Part shown: one piece after another, positions 12,495 through 18,022 of the stretch
Layout of the letters: the number at the start of each line of letters is the position of its first letter
Numbering within the stretch: position 1 is the first letter of the stretch
Source of the DNA: JAIVGZ01 sp964552205
GTDB lineage: Bacteria > Pseudomonadota > Gammaproteobacteria > Natronospirales > JAIVGZ01
Assembly: GCA_964552205.1 (NCBI GenBank)
Contig: CAZKFT010000037.1
Location: forward strand, 1 to 18,022
DNA length: 18,022 nucleotides
Direction: 5' to 3'
The notes under the pieces: generated by a model
Told to the model about the DNA's origin: nothing
The model's database searches: none
Seen by the model: only the letters and a program-made list of their open reading frames with translations
Position numbers and translations under genes: made by a program

Positions 12495-14282
12495 ATGAAG
12501 CATCACGCCGTTCTGGCGCTCGTAGCGTCTATCACTTTCTACAGCCCTGTCTACGCCGAAACCACCACCGATGGCACGATAGTCGTCACCGCCAGTCGTA
12601 CACCACAAGCGCTGTCAGATACGCTCGCGCCCGTCATTGTGATCTCAGGCGATGAACTGCGCCGTTCAGCCACATTTGATCTCGCCGAAGCCCTGCGATT
12701 TCAGGCAGGCCTGGAAATCGGACGCAACGGCGGCCCGGGCCAGGCAAGTTCCCTGTTCTTGCGCGGCACCAACAGCAACCACACGCAGGTCCTCATCGAT
12801 GGGGTACGGGTAAACCCGGGAACCCTCGGTGGCGCGGCCCTGCACAACATCCGACCCGAAGACATAGAGCGCGTGGAGATTGTGAAGGGCCCGCGCTCAA
12901 GTTTGTACGGTACGGAAGCGATCGGCGGCGTCATCAACATCATTACCCGTCGTCCCGAGGGGAGATTCGGCGCGGACGCCTCAGCGGGCTTCGGTTCCTT
13001 TGCAACCCGATCACTGTCTGGCGCAATCAGGGGGCGCGGCGATGGCTGGCATGCGGGACTTCACGCCAGCCGCCTCGAGACGGATGGATTTCCTCCCCAG
13101 CGCGCGAGCACTGTTGCTCGCGGCCACGACAACCGGACGGTCGGCGCCAGTGTCGGTGGCACCATCGCCGGATTCGAGATTGAAGGACGCCACTGGGAAG
13201 CACAGGGCAACACCGAGTATCTCGACTTCTTCCTGATACCCTTGGATCAGGACTTCAAAAACCGCGTGACTGCAATAGACCTTGCCTACACATGGACGAG
13301 CAATGTCCGCTCCCGCGTGCAGTGGTCACAGGCAGTCGATGATATCCGCCAGAACCAATCCCCGGACTATGCGTCAACGCGCCGGGATACCGTGGACTTG
13401 CAACTGGATGTCGCACTGACCAACGGGCACCAGATCAATACCGGTGCAGTGGTCACCCGCGAGCATACTGAGGCCCAAGTATTTGGTATGGCCTTCGACG
13501 AGCGCCCGGACACCAAAGCGCTCTATGCGCAATATCAGGCAGATGATGGTGATCGGCGATGGGTGGTGGCCGCAAGACACAGCAGTCACGACGCGTTCAG
13601 TTCCCGATTGACATGGAATGCGGAGTTCGGTCAACGGCTATCTGACACTTGGCGAATCACCGCTGGCGCTGGTAGCGCCTTCCGCGCACCCGACAGCACC
13701 CAGCGCTTCGGTTTCGGTGGCAACCCTGCCTTGCAACCGGAACGTTCCCTCAACATCGAGTTTGGTATACGCGGGCGCCTTAGTGCGTCCAGCAGCCTCC
13801 AGTGGCAGGTATATCAGAACCGCATTGAAGACCTCGTTACCTACGACATGGCAACGTTCTCTCTCGCGAACATCGACCGTGCACGCATTCGCGGGACAGA
13901 GCTCACCCATCTGCTGGATCTTGGCCAGTGGACCTGGCGGCAGTCGGTAGTGCTGCAGGACACCCTGGATGTACTGACCGGCGAGCCGCTCCCACGCCGA
14001 GCGCGGCGTAGTGCCACCTCTGCACTGGCGTTCACTCCGAATCCGGAAGTCACACTGGGTGCCGACATATTGCTGACATCGCGGAGAAAAGATTCCGGCT
14101 TCAGCACCGACTACATCGGCGGGTACATGCTGCTCAACCTCCACGCCCAATGGCGCCCCAACCCGAACTGGAGCGTGGACCTTCGCATCGAGAATGCCCT
14201 GGATCGTGACTACGAAACGGCCTTGGGGTTCCCGCAGGCGGGGCAGTCAGCGTTCCTGCGTGTTCGCTATATGGCACACTGA
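12495..14282 (+). CDS. btuB: BtuB-like vitamin B12 TonB-dependent receptor
   Basis: Outer-membrane receptor that takes up cobalamin using TonB energy. The 595-residue protein has a signal peptide (likely cut after A21, VYA/ET), a TonB box GTIVVTASR (27-35) and a plug (about 35-155) with FLRGTNSNHTQVLIDGVRVN and IERVEIVKGPRSSLYGTEAIGGVINIITR. A beta barrel follows. Plug motifs and length agree with E. coli BtuB (about 600 residues). The strong Shine-Dalgarno and the cobalamin riboswitch directly upstream make the substrate assignment firm. The C-terminus ends RVRYMAH, without the terminal aromatic residue usual for barrel proteins. The adenosyltransferase gene starts 4 bp after its stop. Confidence 0.95.
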   Translation: MKHHAVLALVASITFYSPVYAETTTDGTIVVTASRTPQALSDTLAPVIVISGDELRRSATFDLAEALRFQAGLEIGRNGGPGQASSLFLRGTNSNHTQVLIDGVRVNPGTLGGAALHNIRPEDIERVEIVKGPRSSLYGTEAIGGVINIITRRPEGRFGADASAGFGSFATRSLSGAIRGRGDGWHAGLHASRLETDGFPPQRASTVARGHDNRTVGASVGGTIAGFEIEGRHWEAQGNTEYLDFFLIPLDQDFKNRVTAIDLAYTWTSNVRSRVQWSQAVDDIRQNQSPDYASTRRDTVDLQLDVALTNGHQINTGAVVTREHTEAQVFGMAFDERPDTKALYAQYQADDGDRRWVVAARHSSHDAFSSRLTWNAEFGQRLSDTWRITAGAGSAFRAPDSTQRFGFGGNPALQPERSLNIEFGIRGRLSASSSLQWQVYQNRIEDLVTYDMATFSLANIDRARIRGTELTHLLDLGQWTWRQSVVLQDTLDVLTGEPLPRRARRSATSALAFTPNPEVTLGADILLTSRRKDSGFSTDYIGGYMLLNLHAQWRPNPNWSVDLRIENALDRDYETALGFPQAGQSAFLRVRYMAH

Positions 14283-14286
14283 CAGC

Positions 14287-14838
14287 ATGGGCAATCGACT
14301 CAGCAAGATTTATACGCGAACCGGCGATGACGGTAGCACGGGCTTGGGCGATGGCTCACGCACCAGCAAGGACCATGGTCGGGTCGAGGCCTATGGCACG
14401 GTGGATGAATTGAATTGCATCGTCGGCATGATCCTGGCGTGCCAGACGTTACCTGACGAGTTGCGCGAGCCCTTGGTGGCGATTCAGCATGACTTGTTCG
14501 ATGTCGGCGGAGAACTGTGCGTGCCAGGCATGACCATGGTGGATGCTGAACGGGTAACCCGTCTGGAAAACACACTGGATGCCTTGAACGAAAACCTCCC
14601 TCCTCTGAAGGAGTTCATCCTTCCCGGCGGCGGTCAGGCGGCGGCGACTTGTCATCTGGCGCGAGCTGTATGCCGCCGCGCTGAGCGACGAATTATTACC
14701 CTCGCACGCGAGGAAACCGTCGGCGTCAGCTTGGTTCACTACATGAACCGCTTGTCGGATCTGTTGTTCGTCATGGCTCGCGTCATGGCGCGTTCGGAAT
14801 CCGGAAGCGAGGTGATGTGGCGCGGCGGTCAGCGCTGA
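14287..14838 (+). CDS. PduO-type ATP:cob(I)alamin adenosyltransferase
   Basis: Transfers the adenosyl group of ATP to cob(I)alamin, making the coenzyme form of B12; cytoplasmic, trimeric in known members. The 183-residue protein has the N-terminal TRTGDDGSTGLGDGSR ATP-binding motif (10-25), YGTVDELN (36-43), FILPGGGQAAATCHLARAVCRRAER and the C-terminal NRLSDLLFVMAR, all diagnostic of the PduO/CobO2 family rather than the CobA/BtuR P-loop family. It lies 4 bp after btuB and is probably under the same riboswitch. Assimilating imported B12 is the logical role. The start has no clear Shine-Dalgarno, suggesting coupling to btuB. Its last 10 bases overlap the end of convergent btuF. Confidence 0.95.
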   Translation: MGNRLSKIYTRTGDDGSTGLGDGSRTSKDHGRVEAYGTVDELNCIVGMILACQTLPDELREPLVAIQHDLFDVGGELCVPGMTMVDAERVTRLENTLDALNENLPPLKEFILPGGGQAAATCHLARAVCRRAERRIITLAREETVGVSLVHYMNRLSDLLFVMARVMARSESGSEVMWRGGQR

Positions 14839-15695
14839 CGCGCTCGGTTGATTCTTTCGCAAAGCATGTCCACACCGTCCAAGATGCGGGGCGTCGGCCG
14901 GCCCATGGTGCTGGCATCCAGCTGATAGAGGTGGTTGTCGCGGACCGCGTCTATGCGGGACCAACGACGCCATGTTGACAACGCGCCAGGATCATCGGCA
15001 GGGAATGGAAACACCCCACCAGTGATGACCTGTGGGTTGGCCCCCAAAACAGCTTCTGTCGTCACCACTGGCGCCAATGCATCCAGATCGTCGAAGACGT
15101 TGCGCCCACCACAAATCTCGATGGCGTCGTTGAGCGAGTGACGACCTCCGATGGTGTAAAGCGGCCTCGCTGATATCTGGTAGAACACCCGGACTTCTAC
15201 GAGCTGCTCGTGGCGGGCCCTGATGTTCGCCAGCCGAGTCTCGAATTGCTTGGCAACAAGTTCAGCGACTTCGCGTTCTCCACCAAGGGCGCCGATAAGG
15301 CGGATGTGACGGGCAATGTCGGCAAGGGAGCTGGTACTCAGCGCCACCACCGGGATGCCAAGGCGCTCGATTTCCTCGATGACGGTCATGGGGTTGCCCC
15401 CCATCCAGGCAATCACGACATCCGGGTTGAGCGAAACCAACCGTTCGAGGTCAACTCGGAATGCATCCCCAACCTGGGGGAGGTCCATCACCGCCGCGGG
15501 ATAGTCACTATAAGCCACCGTGCCGACGAGCTTCGATCCTGCACCGGACTGATGCACCAGCTCTGCAAGGTGGGGCGACAGTGTGACGATACGTGAAGTG
15601 GCGGCGTCCGGAAGCGGTTGGCCGCGGTCGTCGTACAGGGGTGAACCGGTGGCCGGTGGAGCGGCCAGGCACAAGGCAATCAGCAGCACGCGCAT
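14829..15695 (-). CDS. btuF: BtuF-like periplasmic cobalamin-binding protein
   Basis: Class III periplasmic binding protein expected to pass B12 from BtuB to the BtuCD-type importer. The 288-residue protein has a signal peptide (about 1-17, MRVLLIALCLAAPPATG). The mature protein shows RIVTLSPHLAELVHQSGAGSKLVGTVAYSDYP, VDLERLVSLNPDVVIAWMGGNP, IGALGG, YTIGGRHSLNDAIEICGGRNVF and a C-terminal SRIDAVRDNHLYQLD, the family pattern with two lobes. B12 is inferred from context; heme or siderophore binders share the fold. ATG 15695 lies 4 bp after the ampE stop with no Shine-Dalgarno, pointing to coupling in an ampD-ampE-btuF run. Its 3' end overlaps the convergent adenosyltransferase gene by 10 bp. 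Confidence 0.9.
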   Translation of the reverse strand: MRVLLIALCLAAPPATGSPLYDDRGQPLPDAATSRIVTLSPHLAELVHQSGAGSKLVGTVAYSDYPAAVMDLPQVGDAFRVDLERLVSLNPDVVIAWMGGNPMTVIEEIERLGIPVVALSTSSLADIARHIRLIGALGGEREVAELVAKQFETRLANIRARHEQLVEVRVFYQISARPLYTIGGRHSLNDAIEICGGRNVFDDLDALAPVVTTEAVLGANPQVITGGVFPFPADDPGALSTWRRWSRIDAVRDNHLYQLDASTMGRPTPRILDGVDMLCERINRARQR

Positions 15696-15699
15696 CAGG

Positions 15700-16581
15700 T
15701 CAGAATGCAAACCCGGCGATGGTAACCAATCCGTATAGAACCACCCATACGATGAGTGTGCGCAGCACCAGAGCCAATGCCGAACGGACTCGGGCCGGGC
15801 CTTGGGTATCGTCGGCGTCCCCAATTTCCCCGAATCGCAGTGCGCCCCGCCCTGTGGCAACGATGATGTCGGCGTTCATCTGCCAGAAATGCTCGGCCTT
15901 GCGTTCGTAGTAGGCCTTCCAGTCAGTGACGGCATCCTCGAAACTGCCCGCCAGCGCGAAACCCAAGGCGATCAATCTGGAGGGCACCCAGTCGAGGATC
16001 CCCTGCAAGCGCACCGCGGCGCTTGCGAACTCGCCTTCGTCCTCCACGGACCCGTGTTGCCGCGCCAAACTCGTCACGCGGTATAGGATGGCACCCATCG
16101 GACCCAACACCACGAACCAGAGGAGGACCGCGAAGATGCGTTCGTTGAACTGGACGAGAACTGCCTCTGCCACCTGCCGATCCCTGCGCCCGGCCTGGGC
16201 GAGCATGGGCTCGCCAGCAATGGTTTTCGCGATACCCGCGGCGCGTTCCTCATCTCCAGCTTCCACCGCTTCGATATAAGACGTCGCTTCCGCATCCAGG
16301 TCGCTTGGGCCGAGCGAGAACAGCAATACGGCAATGCTGAACAGCAGCGCGAACAGACTGAGTAGTGCGCCTCCCAGCAAGTGATAAACAATACCGACCG
16401 CTGCCGTAGGAAGCCCCACCAACAAGAGAAGTCCAACAGGCCCGTTCCAGGACGATTGATGTCCGATGACACCCCTCAGCCACGCGCTATACCCGTGAAA
16501 CCACTTCGGGTCACGCAAGTGAGTGTGCTCGCCGAGCAGGCGCTCGAGCAACAAGCTGATGACCAAGGCAATGAAGTTCAT
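15700..16581 (-). CDS. ampE: AmpE-like inner-membrane regulatory protein
   Basis: Polytopic membrane protein of the AmpE family, linked to ampD and to beta-lactamase signalling in enterobacteria; its molecular activity is unclear. The 293-residue protein has an N-terminal membrane helix (MNFIALVISLLLERLLG), further hydrophobic segments near 55-95 and 165-190, and a final one near the C-terminus. It carries the family marker LDWVPSRLIALGFALAGSFEDAVTDW in its second half. Length matches E. coli AmpE (about 284). ATG 16581 begins the conserved first helix; an upstream in-frame ATG at 16617 would overlap ampD. It starts 17 bp after ampD, and btuF follows after 4 bp. Confidence 0.9.
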   Translation of the reverse strand: MNFIALVISLLLERLLGEHTHLRDPKWFHGYSAWLRGVIGHQSSWNGPVGLLLLVGLPTAAVGIVYHLLGGALLSLFALLFSIAVLLFSLGPSDLDAEATSYIEAVEAGDEERAAGIAKTIAGEPMLAQAGRRDRQVAEAVLVQFNERIFAVLLWFVVLGPMGAILYRVTSLARQHGSVEDEGEFASAAVRLQGILDWVPSRLIALGFALAGSFEDAVTDWKAYYERKAEHFWQMNADIIVATGRGALRFGEIGDADDTQGPARVRSALALVLRTLIVWVVLYGLVTIAGFAF

Positions 16582-16598
16582 GGGGCCAAGTAAAAGGC

Positions 16599-17144
16599 TT
16601 ATACGGGGAAGTTGCAAGTCATGCGTGAGCGGTCGAAGGCCGGGCCTGGGTCCGTCTTGCGCCCCGGGGCGATATCACTATGTCCCACCACGGATTCTTG
16701 TCCGATTCCCGGGTACGCCTGCATGAGGGCGGCGATCGCACGATTCAGGGCATCGTACTGTGGAGTAGCATAGGGAACCGTATCGCAACCTTCCAATTCG
16801 ATACCGACAGAAAAGTCATTGCAACCTGCCCGGCCATTCCAGCTGGACGCCCCCGCGTGCCATGCGCGCGCGTCGAATGGCACGAACTGCATGATGGTGC
16901 CGTCACGACGGATGAAAAGATGCGAAGACACCCGAACCGACTGAAGGTGGGCGAAATAGGGATGTGCATCGGGTGGCAAGGAGTTGGTAAAGAGCGCCTC
17001 AACCCAGGGGCCACCGAATTCACCGGGTGGCAGACTGATTCCGTGCACCACAATCAGGGTGACATCAACGCCCGGCAGCCGAGCATCCTGGTTCGGCGAC
17101 GGCTTGCGCATCGCTTCTTCCAACCAACCCTCGACGATGGTCAT
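16599..17144 (-). CDS. ampD: 1,6-anhydro-N-acetylmuramyl-L-alanine amidase AmpD
   Basis: Cytoplasmic zinc amidase that removes the stem peptide from anhydro-muropeptides during wall recycling, lowering the inducers of AmpR-controlled beta-lactamase. The 181-residue protein has zinc ligands H34 (IVVHG), H155 and D165 (GHSDIAPGRKTDPG), matching H34, H154 and D164 of Citrobacter AmpD, and the catalytic E116 (GIELEG). LPPGEFGG, SSHLFIRRDG and WHAGASSWNGR are also family motifs. The length is typical (about 183-188) and there is no signal peptide, fitting AmpD rather than periplasmic AmiD. The start at 17144 has GGAGG close upstream. First gene of the ampD-ampE-btuF run; divergent from argE, with 49 bp between starts. 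Confidence 0.96.
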   Translation of the reverse strand: MTIVEGWLEEAMRKPSPNQDARLPGVDVTLIVVHGISLPPGEFGGPWVEALFTNSLPPDAHPYFAHLQSVRVSSHLFIRRDGTIMQFVPFDARAWHAGASSWNGRAGCNDFSVGIELEGCDTVPYATPQYDALNRAIAALMQAYPGIGQESVVGHSDIAPGRKTDPGPAFDRSRMTCNFPV

Positions 17145-17193
17145 TGCACCTCCAAACTTGCAGCCTCGTAAACCCCGGTCCAGAATCCACGCC

Positions 17194-18022
17194 ATGTCAC
17201 GACATTCCCTGCCTTCCCTCGAGCATATGCTCGACCAACTTCTGGCGGCACCGTCCGTCAGCAGCATGATACCTGCTCATGACAGCAGCAACCTCCCGGT
17301 CATTGAGCTGCTGGCGGAATGGACCGCGGCACTCGGCTTTGACACCAGCGTGGACGCCATCGAGGGTGCGCCCGGGAAGTACAACTTGGTCGCAACCCTT
17401 GGCACTGGGCACGGTGGCTTGCTCCTTGCCGGACATACCGACACCGTCCCGTGGGATGACGGACTGTGGAACCACGACCCGTTCCGCGCCACCTTCGCAG
17501 ACGACCGTGTTTATGGCCTAGGTGCGGCGGATATGAAGTCGTTCTTTGCCCTGGTGCTGGACACTTTGCGATTGCTGGAAGCGAAGTCACTGGCTGCACC
17601 ACTGATTCTCGTCGCCACCGCAGACGAGGAGTCCACCATGAGCGGGGCGCGGGCGTTGACGACGGCCGGCACCTCCAGTCCTCGACACGCGCTCATCGGC
17701 GAGCCCACAGGCTTGCGCCCGGTGCGTGCCCACAAGGGCATCATGATGGAAGCAATTCGGGTCATCGGCCACTCAGGGCATTCCAGCAACCCGGCCTTGG
17801 GTCTGAATGCCATAGAAGGAATGCAGTTGGTGATGGATGCGCTGACTGCGTGGCGAACAGAGCTCCAAGCGAAGCACAGCGACGCGCAGTTCATGGTGCC
17901 TGTGCCGACGATGAACTTCGGGCATATCCATGGCGGCGACAACCCGAACCGAATCTGCCCCAGCTGCGAGCTGCAGCTGGATCTGCGACCGTTGCCCGGG
18001 ATGGATATCGAATCGCTCCGCA
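17194..18022 (+). CDS. argE: acetylornithine deacetylase, 5' part (partial)
   Basis: M20-family zinc deacylase that releases ornithine from N-acetylornithine in arginine synthesis. The open frame runs off the right edge, with 276 complete codons visible of an expected 380 or so. Motifs: LPSLEHMLDQLLAAPSVSS at the N-terminus, LLLAGHTDTVPWDD (metal-binding His and Asp), GLGAADMKSFFA (bridging Asp), ATADEESTMSGA (catalytic Glu-Glu), LIGEPTGLRPVRAHKG (metal Glu) and GHSGHSSNP at the dimerisation domain. The GxADMK and EPT contexts fit ArgE better than DapE or peptidases. ATG 17194 keeps the conserved LPSL segment; no Shine-Dalgarno is evident. ATG 17227 is a shorter alternative. The final metal-ligand histidine lies beyond the window. 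Confidence 0.93.
   Translation, partial: MSRHSLPSLEHMLDQLLAAPSVSSMIPAHDSSNLPVIELLAEWTAALGFDTSVDAIEGAPGKYNLVATLGTGHGGLLLAGHTDTVPWDDGLWNHDPFRATFADDRVYGLGAADMKSFFALVLDTLRLLEAKSLAAPLILVATADEESTMSGARALTTAGTSSPRHALIGEPTGLRPVRAHKGIMMEAIRVIGHSGHSSNPALGLNAIEGMQLVMDALTAWRTELQAKHSDAQFMVPVPTMNFGHIHGGDNPNRICPSCELQLDLRPLPGMDIESLR

Noticed and set aside
13638..14150. 170-codon open frame antisense to btuB
   Set aside because: No motif and no start signal; btuB is firmly supported in the other frame.
15669..15695. Possible lipoprotein signal in the BtuF-like protein (Cys at residue 9)
   Set aside because: The residue before the cysteine is Leu, not Gly, Ala or Ser, and the hydrophobic core continues after it, so a normal signal peptide is more likely.

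Overview
The window looks like a draft-assembly piece of a GC-rich gammaproteobacterial chromosome. The start of a 16S rRNA gene at the left edge (minus strand) has gammaproteobacterial signatures, perhaps nearest the Xanthomonadales/Chromatiales border; that placement is inference. The order 16S, tyrS, M23 peptidase, anmK, erpA, bactofilin, DUF6776-like, hemJ matches, as I recall it, the Pseudomonas aeruginosa tyrZ region, but without argC. All genes are ordinary chromosomal types. I see no mobile element, CRISPR array, phage gene or tRNA.

Layout. 1-660: 5' part of 16S rRNA, its leader with boxB/boxA/boxC, and two tandem rRNA promoters, the upstream one overlapping the tyrS stop codon. 660-3279: tyrS, divergent from a MepM-like peptidoglycan endopeptidase. 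3298-5919: anmK convergent with the run DUF6776-like, bactofilin, erpA. 5937-8620: hemJ, then a FecA-like TonB-dependent receptor with a Fur-type box in its promoter. 8634-10897: rppH, divergent from a BtuC/BtuD-type permease and ATPase. 10901-12198: a phzF-family gene and an inositol-monophosphatase-family gene that is interrupted by exactly 100 N. 12230-14838: a cobalamin riboswitch leading btuB and a PduO-type cobalamin adenosyltransferase. 14829-17144: ampD, ampE and btuF in one minus-strand run. 17194-end: argE, cut by the window edge.

Functionally, the right half is a vitamin B12 uptake and activation locus: outer-membrane receptor, periplasmic binder, inner-membrane ABC importer, and corrinoid adenosyltransferase. 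Only the receptor and adenosyltransferase lie behind the riboswitch. The binding protein is attached to the ampDE muropeptide-recycling genes, and the permease/ATPase has its own start next to rppH. A second theme is cell-wall turnover: MepM-like endopeptidase, AmpD, AmpE, AnmK and bactofilin. A third is iron: Fur-regulated receptor, HemJ and ErpA.

The region is very compact. All four convergent gene pairs overlap or abut within 3 bp with no visible intrinsic terminator, and several divergent pairs are 17-34 bp apart. Some starts lack a Shine-Dalgarno sequence and have a -10-like hexamer only 6-7 nt upstream, suggesting leaderless mRNAs. I did not find a clearly new biological system. The most interesting points are regulatory arrangements.
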